NCBI GenBank assembly: GCA_963922205.1
Contig: CAWUHX010000224.1
Span: 1 to 64,000 of the forward strand
From: Romanomermis culicivorax
Taxonomy: Eukaryota > Nematoda > Enoplea > Mermithida > Mermithidae
DNA length: 64,000 bases
Direction of reading: 5' to 3'
The notes beneath the pieces are model-generated. The model was given only the letters and a program-made list of their open reading frames with translations, was not told where the DNA came from and made no database searches. The translations under genes and the position numbers were made by a program. Position 1 is the first letter of the stretch, and each line of letters begins with the position of its first letter. Positions 33,901-48,900 of the stretch are shown here, piece by piece.

Positions 33901-36900
33901 GGCCAGATCACCACCTAGCTCGACTAAGTCTCCGATGTTTAATAGTCCCTGAAAATGTGGACTTGTGTATTTTAAAATTTCACTCGTACAACCCAAAATC
34001 AGTTACGAAATCTTTAAAAACCGGAAACCGTAACATTTAGCGCCATTTGTTTCAGTGCACATTTGGTTAAATTTTCTGCATGTTTGACCAAGAAGAATTT
34101 ATTGAATGACATAAAAACTGCAATTAAAACCACACTTGTCGAAAAAATCTTCGAGGGCGTTTCTTAATCCAATTCGCATTTTTACATCTAATCATTTTTC
34201 ATCAAAAAATTGACATACTTCAGTATTTTTTCGACCAAAAGTATGGCGGTCCTTGTTACCGCTATATGGCTAGTCATATGATTAGTAAATCCTGCGGGAG
34301 ATCACCTAATGGCCGACGATTTCTGGTAGGGGTTCCAATGGCACTACCTCTCAATAAATATGTGCGGAACTGCTAATATCAATTATGTAAAATTATGACT
34401 GTTCCGTAGAAAATACTTTTACTCGAAATGCTGTATATTGAGGAACGCGATGCTGCTTTTTATGAATCATCAAACAAAAGCTTTAGTTCGCTTAACTAAA
34501 ACTTTACTAAGAAAAATATATCTCACGCACTGCGGTTATAACAAACTAACATAATCAATTCGAACCCAGGCGCTATGAACGAACCCGAGCATTAGATGTA
34601 ACTGGGTACCAGACGGCTCACTTTCGGCACCATATGGGCCGATGTTCACTACGGAACATACTATAGTCTATCTTTTATAAAATGATTGTAAATAAGAAAA
34701 TTAGTTCCGTCGTTGACACAAAGCTGCCACGATGCAGTTGTCTACTCTAATAATCGTTGAAGGTTATCTCAGTATGGTCACAAATTTTTAGCTCTACTGT
34801 GTGAGATATGGTTTGGCAGAAAATCGTAAAAACGTGAAATAGTACTTGTTTGCTATTGCCATTATTTTCAAGCATTTCAAAAAACATACTATAGGCATGC
34901 CACGAATTAGCTTCAGAAAACAGCGACTGCGGTTCCAATTAATCAAAAATGCGATCTTCCGGTATCGGTTCTTCATATGTAAGGAGCATTCGGTTTCAGT
35001 TCTAATTACTGTATTGCATGACAATGATCAATGACCCCTTGAGCAGGCGGTGCCGCTGGGCAATGGCAGACAGCCTCGCTGGTTGAAAAATCAAGATTTC
35101 TGGTTGCTTGTTTGATGAATTATAAGAGCAGTTGCCTGTTTTCAGCAAAATTTATATGGTCTCTGTTGTTTTGTCTGAATTTATGAAAAATGCTCGATTT
35201 CTAAATGACTTTTGTGTACATATTTCTAATCGGTTGGCGTCACCATCCAACTGATGGAAAACATCATAGCATCAGAACTTTCTAGGTCTGAAGAGCATTC
35301 TAGGCAGACTAAAACATTATTTTAACCAACACATACTATCTAGGAATAATGATTGAAAATATTCATTTTATCGCGTTATTTATTAGAAATTGTGTTGATG
35401 AATGTTGTATTATGTCGTTCAATTGTGGCCTGTTTTTCTTGGGATGCTTCCAAATGATAAAGCTGGAAGGCAAGTGCGTGCATTTATTATAATTTCATAT
35501 TTTCAGTATTCTGCTGTCACATTAGGACTAGAAATTTGTAAGCTTACTCAACTACTTTCAGCTTATTTTTCTGGTTAACTCTATAGTCTAATACACCCAG
35601 ATTTCAGACTATATTTGGATTTTTTTGCAGCATAAATTTTTTTGAAGTTTTGGAGAGATATTTGCTGAAAAATAATCAAATCTATATCGGAATGCTACAA
35701 CTTACTGGATCTATAGTTTCGGACGTAGGATGTTGACGCGCACGCGCCGTCAAACTTGCGAAAGTGTCCAGCAAATGCTGCAATGCTTCGTCATCCGACG
35801 ACGATGAGATGGATAAATTTTTCGCCCTCTTTAACGCGACGCTACCCATAGTGGTGGGAGTAGCAATCGTAACTATAGGCGCTGCGACACTTGCTTCTGG
35901 CGTCAAATTCTCTTGCTCATTGGCGGCTGTGACGGCAGACCGCTTTTGGGCGTTATTTAAGTTCGGTGTACTGAGGCTGATGGACGTAGAGCCAGACTTA
36001 TCTTGTCCTTCTGTTTCTGGAGCGACTTCGGTGGCTAAAATTATAGAAAATAAAGCGTGCATCTCTAATGTAATATCCGCAATGAAAAACATGCGACCTC
36101 CAATCGAAATGATACACTGCTCGAACGATATAATATATCTTATTTGCTGCAAAGGATGTAAAATTTGATATATTTCTAACTGAAGTGCAATAAAACGATC
36201 GTATTACATATATGTCCCACTGTAACTTTTTCGAGTTTATCGTTTATGCACCTCATTTTCTGACGGAAAATTTTTTTGTCCCTTTTTAGTATATTCACAC
36301 ATTATGAGATAACGATAGGAAAAACAGTTTCAGGAAAATTAATAAGATTCAACATTTTAAAATTTGAGCAGGCCTGATGGGAAATAAATTCGAATATGTA
36401 CTTGAAAACATTATCACATAAGGAAAGCTGGATTTATACATCTTTCCTTCCGGCCACTGCCGCCGTGACCAATCAAATTTCAGTGCACGTGACATGCAAT
36501 CAACCACATTCAACGTAAATTTTTACCGGCGCGATCTGATTAGTCACGGTCGTCATGGCCGTGCTATGCGGCTTAATACGAGAAAAAGATTTTATAGAAT
36601 TTTAACTTACACTGAGGATGATTACTAGTTTCCAAATCGTTCACAGTAAAATCCTGCTCGTTCAATTCAGTTTGACAAGGGGTGACCAAATATTTATGAA
36701 CGCTAGAAGATGCCGCATCACCAAAAAATGATTTGAACATACCACCGCCATCAACTTCAGACTGACTACCTTTTTCGCCTAAAAAAGGAACCACCTAAAC
36801 ATTTTTTGATGTGTATAGTTTCCGCTAAATTGGTTAAAATGAAAATTTCTTCATACTCTTTGACATCTGATTCATGGGGGAGGTAAGAGGTACATGTTAC

Positions 36901-39900
36901 ATGTTATCTCTACCTTTAGTCTTGAAAACAATTTTCTTGAGTCGCTGATATCAGTAAAATCAACCATGTTTGTAACCATTTCCTTGTAAAATTAAGCATG
37001 GGTATGCAAAACCATAGCAGATAGGACTGAAATTGATGGTTCACATTGAGATCTATTTAAAAACACGATAATTTTTGCTTGACCAAGATATGATAATCCT
37101 CAGAGATTTCCAGAAAAAAAAATTTTACATCCCTCTGGCAGACCGAGCTTGTTTATGTATGAACCCACCCAATACAACGGTTCAAAAAGCAAAAAAAAAA
37201 ATTAAAGCTCAAAATATTTTGCATACCACTTTCATCTATCGACGAAACTTGAGAATTCACAATTCTGGGTACGTCCCCAGCGGCAGAATATCGCCTTCCC
37301 CGACCTTTGGGGTGAAAGACTTTGCTCAAACTCAAATTATTTGAATCTTCTTGTCCTTGACCTGACGATGACATGCTTTTGCGGCCGTTGCGACCTGTAA
37401 TAATACATTTTTGGAAGCTAGTTGGAAGCTGTCATTAAAGTATGTTACTTCTGAAATATTTTACTATAGCCGTTTGGTGGGATGGAATTATTTCTTGCGA
37501 ATCGTCTTGACAGGACGCCAAAGTTTGGCAAGAATCACCTGAAACATAAAAACCCGTTATTGAATGACTTGAATAATCGCACGGACTTTCGATTTCTTCG
37601 TCAAACACTTGTTATTGATTGATTTTTTTTGTTTATCTATGTCAATATTCAGGGCCGTAGCCCGGAATTTTTCAAGGCGGCGGACTGATCACAAAATTTT
37701 TTAGGTTTTCACATTCTAAAAGGCTGGAAAATGAATCTTCATAACAATGAAGATAAATTGGAATCAAATTAATCGATCGTAATACCTTTCTTATTTCGGC
37801 GCATAGCGTCGGGAAAATTTTCGAATTTTCGTGGTCCAATATGCTGGAAAATGACTGTTCGTAACAATTATTCCTGGATAGAAGCTCTGAATTTACAGCC
37901 ATAATGATGTTTTAATGGTTTTTCAATGCGGATTGCAAAGTTTCACGTTCCAAAACGTTTGGAAAACCCCTAACGAAGCGAGAGAATAAAATTCCATGGA
38001 AAGGAGTGATGAAAAACAGCCGCGCCTGATAGAAAACAATCACTGTTTTATTCATGACCGGAGCGATGCGCCGAAATATTTTGAGATTTTCCTCAGTGAT
38101 AGACACGAAAGCGACATATGACAAAGTCCCAAGGAGGGCGATCGTCCCCCCTCCCCGTCTCTTTAAATACGGTCTTGTCAATATTATAAACATAACTTAA
38201 GATGTTCGACCGCTTGGAGGTCAACCATTAATTTTGTGAAAACAGTCGAAAAAAACCCAAAAAGTTCTTTTTTGCGCAATTTTCTGGTAGGGTCTGGTAA
38301 GCATTTAGTGTTGGGCAAGTTTTATAGGTTTTCTCAATCTGGGTTCAAATATTTTTCCACTTTATAACGATGGAATGGAGTAAGATTTCACCGGGTTTCA
38401 AAAGACGTTGTCGAAAAATGAAAAGAGTGCGGACTTGACGCGGAAACGGTGAATCATGTGTATTACAGAAGCAAAACAAACATTTTGAAACGGGATGTAA
38501 TAAGCCATTGTTGTCTACATGTATCCCATATAAATTATTTTTTTGTCTTCAAAATTTCATTTCTTTTTTGTCTTCAATGTGAGCAATAGTTTGTAAAAAA
38601 TAATGAAACTTGAAATTGAATCAACTATGTACATAGTAGTCAGGTTTTTTCGACACCGGGTTGTGCCGAAATTTTTTTGAGCATTTTTCGCACAGAACTG
38701 AAATTTTTTGAGAGTATACTACTGGCATTGATGAAAAGGTGCATTTGTGGCAATTTAGAAGGTCAAAATATTATATTTTCCAACTTTTCGCGTAGGCAGT
38801 GACAATAATTCGTAATACTAACTACAATTAAGCTGAAGCGTAGACAAAAAGAAGTTTGGTTTCATTCCTCAGTTATCTGCTGTGTCTCATCTCATACTGG
38901 AGTGAGTAAAACTCGACACTTTCTTTGAAAACATAGTGAGAATCGAAATTTTCGTTATGAATATGAATTTGTTGATTTTGCCTAAAGTTAAACGTTTACG
39001 ATTTGAAGTTCCTCGTCTCGTCTATAAATTCAATCGAAAAATTAATTGAAATCCATAAATCTTCAGCCCTAATCATAGAAATACCAGCAGCTACTATTAA
39101 TTTTGTTCAATCATCGTAAAATAAAGTTTTTGAGTTGGAAAAACCAATAATTTTCAAGATTTACCAGCAATTTTCGTTCATTTTACACATTTTTCATTTC
39201 ATTTCAACTTGAACGGAAAAATTTTTATGCGCGGAAAATTTTTTTGGTCATTTCCGCACGGTGCGGATTAGGGTCTGCGGAAAGTAACTCTAGTTTTTAT
39301 TACAACTCACCCATAAAAGAGGATTCGCCATCGGCCGCATCCGTGGACGGCGATTCGCACGAGGCTTCGGGCAAAGGAGGCTGTTGGACTTCGCGCCAGC
39401 GACTGCGGGCTATCAAATTCTCTAGACTTGCCGTTGGATTTTGCAAACTTTCGGCCGAAATAGCTTGATTAGACGTTACTGCCGATTGCTGACTGACTTT
39501 GCTGTCTTTATTCTACATGGATGAAATTTTTTGATAATTTAAAAAATTTGCCGAAACAAATTAATTTATCATGAAATTTATAAATCATACATGTATATCA
39601 AATTCAAAATAAAAAATTTACGTCACATTTTAATATGGTTTTCGTGCAATTTAAGGTTGAGCAGAGTAGAGTTTTTGATTTGAACTTTGATGCTCACCTT
39701 AAAACTTGGGTGACCACAGCCTTTTAAAGAAGCTAAAAATTTTGCTTGTAACAGTGAAAACCATCAATTTTAGCTGTTCTAAAACTCCTGAAATCTTACA
39801 TCAAATAAGTTCGTAGTCGACATGCTTTTTTGATTAATAAGACTGGAGGAGGTTGCGGCTAAAGTAGACGTCGTCGGAGGTTGTAATTTTGAGACCGTTA

Positions 39901-42900
39901 AGGGTATGTGACGACCGGACTCGAAAGACGTCACTGTAGCGTAAGTAACTTGAGGTATCGATCGGTCCGTTTGACCGGAAACTTGATTCTTTTGCTGAGC
40001 TGTCAACGATAAAATCATCGCATTTTTGGAGTTAGCGGTGTCCGAAGTAATAGACTGCGCGGAGAGTATGCGGGAAAGGTGAGTTTTTAATTGACCTGAA
40101 AGTTATGGCAAAAATATGACAAACAAACTTAAGGTTTGCTACGAAAATTCAACCTCTTTAAAACTGTTCGAGAAACGATGTCAATAGAGGATTCACGGCA
40201 AAAAAACTTTCATTTTGGAGTGTCTAGAAGGGAAAGTTTTAGGTGAGAGGTAAAATTTCCTCTATAAATATAAATGTTGGCGAGAAAATCTGGTTTTTCG
40301 ATCTAATTTATATCAATTTCTCTGCAGGAACTGTAGGTCAATTTCTCTGCAGGAACTGTAGGAACTGTCAGAAATTTTGAAGTCGGTTATCTTGATTTTT
40401 ATATTAAATTTAACGTAACTCTTTAAAATTAGATTTAAAATTAACTGCAAAATTATGATAGAAATCGTCAACGATGTAACTCGCATGGTCGAGAGAAATC
40501 CAAAAAATGTCCAAAAGGAAGAACAGCTACAACTCACCTACAGTAACCAGAGCTTCAGCTCTTATCATACGCCCGCTTTTGTCGGGAATTTTATCGTTTT
40601 CGTCGTTCTTCTCCAATGTGAACCTGAATCTTTTATTCAACATTTGATAACCGCCGTTGGCGACCAAAAAAGCCGGTCTCGGAACGTGACCGCCGTTCGA
40701 CGAACTATCGTATATATATTGAGGGAATTTCTCAGCGTTCTCTAAACAGGTTACCAACTTTCGAATCAGAATGTTTAATGGTGAACGATGATGATCCAAT
40801 TTTTGATCGAGGGAGTCGGTCGACGACGATTCGATACAAAATATGTCGTCGAACGCCTGTTTGGCGAAGAAAAATTTGCTTTCATTATACGTCGATGCTT
40901 CTCCGCAAAGATACGGGGCTAATGTTAGAAGAACGCCAATCAAGCCACTGGAATAAAGTTCGTATGGCGATAGAGCATCGTCATCCATCAACATGTGTTT
41001 AAGATCTGTGAAACATTGCCGAAAAAATTTCGAACATTCTGCATTGCCGTCGATCGCCTCGCTGTTAACACACTTGAGTAAACATTCTACGATATTGTGC
41101 AATTTTTGAACCGGCCCTCTTTGACCGGTTAAACTCGATTTGAAATGCCGCTCGAGCAAAGATGACGCCAAATCTTTAGACCTACAAAATCAACACGAAA
41201 TAATCAGATGAGGGTAAAATTATAATTTTATTAGATGTGAAATGATGATCTTCGCAGTCATAAGAACGTTTGACTGCAATAGCGAATTTTTTTGAGTTAC
41301 TTCCACTTTTAATTGTTACACTTTAGAATGTGTTATTAATGTCAATTCAATCACACATGTAAATGGGAAGGAGTGACATGGGAAGAAACCCAACACAAAT
41401 TGTCGGCCAAGACTTGCCGATTATATGACCAACTTGGAAAACCTATTGTTTTGTACAGAAACAGAAAAATGTCTACATACCCTCGATCAAAAATTGACAT
41501 TTTCGAAGAAAAAATGATTTTTTGACGCTTCGTGCCGTAAACACTAAGGCTTATGCTTTTTAGACAATAATTGTTCTACTTTTTGAACCACATTTATATG
41601 ATTTTTTAATCCAAAAGTTCGAATTTATTCCCTGTCAATTATTATCCTTTCCTAAATATTGGGCAATCGATGGTCTCAAACAACCACAAATAAGCCACCA
41701 GGTGCCCAGATCTCGGAACACAAGTCGAAGCTTTGTACAACCTACTTCTGCAGCCGGTCCTCAGAAAGTGTCTCTCGCGCAAAAATCGGCTCTGCCTCTC
41801 GATTTTTGCTCCGTTTTAGCTGTCGGAGAGACAAAAGAGAGAAAACGCACTCCACAAAATTTTCTCTGACGGAGAGATGCTCTAAGAACTGGCTGCGTTT
41901 GAGAGCGGCTCTGCGAGATGGCGTTTACAAGAGACTGTTCAGAGCCAAATGGGTCCCACAAACCAAAAAAGTGCTCACGGGAGCAAGAACAGAGCCAAAA
42001 GTTGAAAGCCTGCCAGAGGCTATCTTAGTTTTGTCTCTTTTATATTGAACTACGTATTAGGTCGTAAATTAAGATTGCGTTATTCTCTAAAGTAATTATT
42101 CGTGTTTTAAGTTGTTCATTGCTCATTTCTTTCGCGATGCCTTCGCCGAACTGGGATTTCAAAGGAAAGTTTTATAAAAAATTGATTTTATTTAGCTTTC
42201 CGGATTCCAAATTTGAATTTTTTGTTAAAAACGGAGCGCTCAACGACTATTCCTATGGATGGGGTCATCGATAATAGCCAAAAGTTATTTCAAGGGTGGA
42301 GACAGTAAAAAATAAATTTTTCGACTAAAAAGTCCGCAAATCACTTTAAAAAATAATTTTTATCTGCGAAACCATGAAAAAACGACGGAGCTCAAGAGAT
42401 TAACGTTTTTTCCTTTTTTTGCTCCAGAAAACACAATTTTCCAACAAAACGTTGCCATTTTTGACAGTTTTCTCCAAATCATCTGCAAAAAAAATTGACA
42501 TTTTAATTCATTTTTTCTTCAAGAATTAACATTTCTACCAGGAAACTAAAATTTTGATCGCATATCTATAACAGGTTCGGACCGTTGGGTACACGATAAG
42601 AGCAATTTTTAGGGCGAGAGAGTAGCCAACTTACCGAGGTTGCCGGGAAAGGGATCAGTCAGTGCTCAAAATGTGTTTTTTGACCAAAAAATGGACAAAT
42701 CATGGCCTTGATCAACGAATTTTTACTTTAAAAATGATACTGAGCATCATTTTAGCTCGAAGCGCCGAAAAATTTTTGCTTTTAAACCGATTTTTGCTCA
42801 AAAAAGTAATTTTCGACCAGAAAATAGCTGTCGACAACTGCCCTATACGATTGAAAATTTGGGGGGGGTAGACCCTTCCTTCCCCCCCCCAATCCCCCAA

Positions 42901-45900
42901 CTACAGGTCTGTTTGATCGTTTTTTGTTGAAAGATCAAAATTGACTTTTAGAAAAACGACATTTTCGACCATTCTATGTTCAGAACCCACCATTTTCTTC
43001 TGACCGTTTCATGTGGGAAAAATGACCATTATCGACATTATTGACCTCTTTGTTCAAAAATAACCACTTTCGACCGAGGAGCAGGGTTTTCTTTAGGCGA
43101 AATTTGGAGCCATGGCTCCTAAAAATTCTGATTGGCTCCTAAAAATTCAGGGGCACAAGCCAAATTGGCTTGTGAAAATGAGAGCCTAACCACGCTTTTT
43201 GATTAGGCTATAGGACTTCCTGTGCGGAGATGCATTTTGAAATGAAAAATACCGAAAAATTTTCGGCGCTACGCGCCGGATTTCAATTCATTTATGATTC
43301 TTGGTATTATTTCTGTTGTGCGGTTGGAAAATGTCATCCTAGCTTATGCTTATAGCTTTCAGAAACCAGTAAATTATGGATGAATGTTTGACCTTGTATT
43401 GTTTTTTTCCACGTATTTGACAAAAATCAATATTTTTTCTAGATTATTTTTATAAGTTCGTTTTGCGACCCTTCAGAATTTTTGGCTTTGGCGAACATAA
43501 ATTTTTACATTTGGGAAATGATTAAAACATCATCAGCATGGGAAAATGGCATAGGTTCTTGCTATCTGAAGAAGCCATTCAGATTCATTGTTGCTTGCCT
43601 AATTTTTGAATTTTAGTTTGCCCCACTGAAAACACATTGAATTCACTAAAAAAATAGACCCTTCATGCAGGAAAAAGATATTAAAAGTATGCATTTTCCA
43701 ACGCTATAGAATATCATAATCTAAAATTTTCTTTCAGTGCTATAGGTGCCGGAGATATTCAAGTCCGAATTGAAATATCTATCGCGCTTTTTTATGTTAT
43801 AGATCATGTGAAAACAATCGCTTTTGATAAATAATTGTGATTGCTAAAATACTGGCTCTAGAATAAGATCCAAATGGAGGTAAAATGTTTGAGCCATGGC
43901 CGTGCGCAAGAGGGGGCCGGGGGGCGGCCGCCTCCCCCCATTGAGGCAGTAACTCTAAACCGAAAACATGCGTTTTGGTGGACTTTAAAAGGTCAAAATC
44001 TCAAAATTTTCCGGCGCTTCGCGCCGGTGATGGGTATAATTATAACTATATTCTATCAAGCGCGGCCGTTAGCATATCTACTTCGACTTACTAATTAATG
44101 ATCAACAGTTTCTATCAATCAAGTTAGCTCGTTTCATTTTCTAATCGTTTACAGTCAATTATGTCGCCCAAAATAGAGATTTTTCATCAAGTCTCTCAAT
44201 TTTTTCTCCCGATGATTGGAATTCTTTTAACGTTTGCAATCTGAACTTTTGCGTTTATTGAAGGTGGAAATTGAAGACATTACTCTAGAACGCGATTTCA
44301 AAACATTTGTTCACGAATTATCTGATGGAGAGATTTATTTTTCAGCGTTTTAGAATACAAAAACCCGAAAATTTTTCCGGCGCTAGGCGCCGGAATGGGA
44401 GGCCAATTACGCTTCATCAGTCTGATTTTAATTTATTTCCCAACGTTATGAAAGTTCATTTTCCAGCGTTTTAGAAAGTGAAAATCAAAAAATTTTTCCG
44501 GCGCTCGGCGCCGGACCATTCTATAGAACACCAATATATTCTTCATGAGCTCATTTTGACTAACATAACCAGAATTTTCTCGATTTTTTTCCTCATTTTT
44601 GCAGGTTTCTGACTACAAATACAACAAAATGCTTGGGTATGCTCCTAAAATGCATAAAAAAGGATCCGTAGCCACATTATAAGCGTTTTTAAAAATGTGG
44701 AAAATTTTTGGAAAATGAGGAAAAAAATTTTGGGTCCGGTTCTCATGTGGAAAAAATCTTAGAGGAAAAAAAACGGTGATGCACACAGTATATCCGCGTA
44801 AGATCAACATTTTCTGGGGCTATTCAGTGAAAAAATCTAGTCCGCCCCCCCCCATGAAAAAATCCTGCGCACGGCCCTGGTTTGACCTCTTCAGCCAATC
44901 AAATGCTGAGTAGAACGGTGATCGGCAGTTGCAGTAGAATGTGCTAAACAATGCATTTTTCGACATTTTAAAGGCCTCAAAACACGCTTTTTTTGTACTT
45001 CACATATGAAATGGCCCAGAGTACAAACTAAAATTTTAAATCGGTTTGTACTGGTACAAATGCATTTTATGCTTTCAGACTTCTAGTTACTTTAGAAAAA
45101 TTTTATGAATAAGAGATTTTTCGGCTATATTTGGTTGGTTTTGCTTCTTGTCTGTAATACGAATTTTATTTTTTGCCCATTTTTTGATGTCAGTGTTAAA
45201 ATTTCTCTCCATTTGCATGTTTTAAACAAGTATCTGCTGTGTTTTAGTATATTTTTTAAACAAACAATTTAAATTTTTCAGCCTTGCTGTCAGCTTCAAG
45301 TATTTATCAATGCAGCAAAGCAACATTAGTAGTTTTTTGGCAGAAAACGACCAAGATCTAGATCTAGATCAATTTCACAGACCATTGTTGGTGATGATGA
45401 AGGAATTGACTCGAATACTGAACTGCCTTCTCGAACGCCTTCACCCATTTGTAATTACGAAAATGAAGAGGTTTCCTTGGAATTCGATAGTCAAGCAGAG
45501 CCGGCGGCTTCATTAATAACAAGAAAAAAAGAATCTGCTTCTGGAAAAAAATTTACGATTTTAACAACAAATGGTTGAAAGAATTTAAACTTGTGCGCTA
45601 ACAATTTTAATGAAAGTGATATTTTTGAAGAAGAATTAATATAAATTTGATCGAATAAAGTTTTTGTACATGAATCTGCTTCTTTTTTGAATAACAGACC
45701 ATTAATAGTATGGAGAGTATTTAGCTAAGCCTGTTTTATCCATTTTATGGCATATTTTAATGACTTTCAAAAAAATGAAGGTACAAATCACCGCCCCAAA
45801 GTACAAATGCTTTTTAGCTGCTCGTTTGTACCAGTACAAATGGGGTAGTACAAAAAAGGGCTCAAAATCAAAATTTTCCGGCGCTAATCACCGAACAAGT

Positions 45901-48900
45901 TACTTTAGCACCCAAAAACTCAAAAAATTCAATTTTAAAAGTCAGGAACTGACGCGAGGTGAATGAAATGCAGGGAAAGTATCTTTTAATCATTTTTCTA
46001 ACGAAATTAAGCGAATTTATCAATTTTAGAGTGAGCAACTAAAAATTAATCTGTGCAATCAAATTTGTCCCTAAGTTACAGATCAACCTGGCTTGTTAAG
46101 AATGTACTCAAAATGATTGATCTGTTGTGTGGGCTTCTACTGTGATTTTGAAGAGTGTTTTTGAATAAATTTGTTGAAAAAAACATCGTTTTTCTACTAC
46201 CACATTCATTTACAAACTTTTTAGTTTTGGCTTGTTGAAATTCCTATTGGCCTGTAAAATTTTGACCTCAGGAGCCAAATTGCCCGTCGAAAAAAACCAA
46301 AAAAGACCCTGCCGAGGAGCCAACATTATTGATCGTTTTTTATTTAAAAATTGACATTTTGTATTAAAAAATTGACGTTTTCGAGGATTTGTCGTTCAAA
46401 AATGATCATTTTCTGCCGAAAATTAAGGTTTTCGACCGTTTTTTTGTTCCAAAAAAGAATTTTGTGCGTTTTTCTTGTTGTTGGTACTTTTAACTGTTTT
46501 TCGTTAAAAAAAAACATTGAAGACAGCGGAAAAACCATATTTTTTACCGTTTTCTGTTCAAAAATGAGCATTTTCTACTAAAAATCATTTTTCACCGCTT
46601 TTTGTGACCCTTTTAGTTTAAAAGTTGACATTTTTCACCGTTTTCTGTTCAAAGACCAATATTTTCTATCGAAAAATTAAACTACTTATTTTATAAATAG
46701 TCAGTCATAGAAAATTAGCAAAAACACAGATACCAACGCAAACATTGTCTCAAACCAATTGGAGAGATGAAAAATTAATGAGGGATGCGCTGATGCGTCA
46801 TAAATAACGAAAATTCCATCGCAGAGCCGTCACTCTTTTTGCTTTATTCTTGCTCCCTTTTTGGTTCAAGTGAGTTGGCTAGAGAGCACATTTGTGGAAC
46901 AGATTTCCAGAGCCAACTCAGAGCCGCCTCATGAGCATACATGTAATTGGGGGGGGGGGGAAGTGCTATGGGACCCCCCCCCCAGAAATTGTCGACCATA
47001 TGGCTAGCCATTGGGCGACCGCCCCCCCAGGATTTTCCAATCCTATGGCTAGCCATATGGTAGCCCTAGGGACCCCCATAGTTTTAGTCGGAAAAATACT
47101 GAAAAATGTCATTTTTTCCATGATAAATGTCAATTTTTGAACAAAAAATGGTCAAAAACGTCAATTTTCTCGGCGCTTCGCGCCACAAGTACATATTTTA
47201 TCATTTTTTAGACAAAAATTACTACTTTTTAAACCGTTTTTCGGACATTTTTCATGGAAAAAATCGAATTATTTTTCCTTCAAGGACCCCTCCCCCCAAA
47301 ATTTTGGGAATTACTGACCCCCGGCCCCAAAAAAGTGCTCCAACCCCCCCCCAGACCTCGAAGCTCCGTTACATGTATGCTCATGAGAAACTGTCTCAGT
47401 CGGGCCAAAAAATAGGCTCCGTCTCTGCTCTAAACTGGCTCTCGGAGAGCAATATTCATGGAACCGGCTGCTGAATGCATAAACTTATCATCTATATCTG
47501 AAAATAATATTGTATGATATTATACCTGTCGACAACTTTTTCACTCTTGACTAATGTTTCCTCTGAACTTCTGATTTCTTGTTCGCAAAGGCTTTGAATT
47601 TTCGGTATGACACCCAATCGCTTGAAATGGTTAGCAAAAAATTCACTCTGCTTATTTAGCATTTCGTTGATCATACATAAAGCATTGTGCTGATCGCCTT
47701 CGTCTTCACTATCCAAAACCTAAAACGTAAGATGTGCGAGCAAGTAAGCAAGAAAAACATCTTGAAATTTTACTACGAACTTAGACTCACCACAGAAAGA
47801 ATTTCGACCAATTTTGGTCCGAAACCGTGATCATTGGCCGCTTCTTTCAGCGTTTTGGCATCCATTCGTTTTAAACACTTGTCGATCAACTGTAGAGTTA
47901 CACGTTTTAAATTCATATTCAAGTTATGTTTTTGGTAAATTTGTGCGAAAGTCGGTAACAAGAATTTCATATAATCAGGGGTCAAATTGTGATAAGGTTG
48001 TTGCTGCGGGGATGAAACTGCACACGATGCCGCAATTCCGATCGTCAAATTTTCCGCAGTATTCTGAGTAGACGGTATATCGGGCTCCACTTTTTGCATC
48101 CATTCACTGGGATTTTCTAGCAAGGACGTCACTTCTTTATGACCGTTATCGTTTCTATCTCGAGCTTTATCTAATGGTCGTTTTCCTGAAAAAATGAGTA
48201 ATGCACTTGACAAATTTAATATAAAACAGTCAACACTATTGTAATAAGTAAATATTAAATTACAATCACAACCGTAGATATCAGAATATCCCATAGGGAG
48301 GGGTATGAGGGGGGGATAACCCCTGCCTAAAGTAATAAAATTGATCACTAGCTGCCTAATTTTGAGATAAAATAACGTATTTAGTGGACATTTAGCTACA
48401 CTACCCCCGCAAATTTTCAACTTTACCCCTACCAGAAAAATCTAACCTTGGGGACCTCTGGTTGATATATATAATATTCAGAGAATTCTTAATGCAAAGA
48501 AAAATCAATAGAAGAAAATTAAGTCTACATTTAAACTTTTGAATGTGCATGTCTTCGTGGTTAAAGATGATTAGAAACGAGGCTTCTATGAACAATCTCA
48601 TCATAAGCAGTCGGAGAATGAACAATGAAGAATATGACTGTACTCTACCTTCTTCATCGCATAAATCCGGATTTGCGCCATAACGCAACAAAATTTTTGC
48701 GATTTGCGGACGACCGAAACACGCGGCATAATGTAAGGAACTTGATTTTTGACCTTTATTCACATCAGCACCTTTATCACATAAATATTCGACCATTTCT
48801 ACCGTACCGAAAGCCGAAGCCCAATTAAGCAACGTTTGACCGACGTCGTCCGTAAAATTGACATCGATACCGTCATTTTCGATCGCTTCAATTAATGAAT

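Larger units (their letters stand above)
43082..46311. mobile_element. hAT-like element with GGCTCC end repeats (3.2 kb, two nested elements)
   Basis: Starts CAGGGTTTTCTTTAGG and ends CCAAAAAAGACCCTG, flanked by a perfect 8-bp target duplication CCGAGGAG (43074-43081 and 46312-46319). Near the ends GGCTCC/GGAGCC and AAGCC/GGCTT units repeat. A CGGCGC-TAC-GCGCCG hairpin lies at 43264. Two further elements (43895-44879 and 44983-45859) sit inside. In HECTD1 intron 7. Confidence 0.88.

Noticed and set aside
35764..36168. 134-codon plus-strand frame with apparent membrane segment
   Set aside because: Antisense to HECTD1 exon 14, which has matching splice sites and phase.
39244..39468. Plus-strand frame rich in Ser
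   Set aside because: Antisense to HECTD1 exon 10.
46844..47056. Gly/Pro-rich frames around 46.9-47.1 kb
   Set aside because: They arise from G and C homopolymer runs in repeat DNA.
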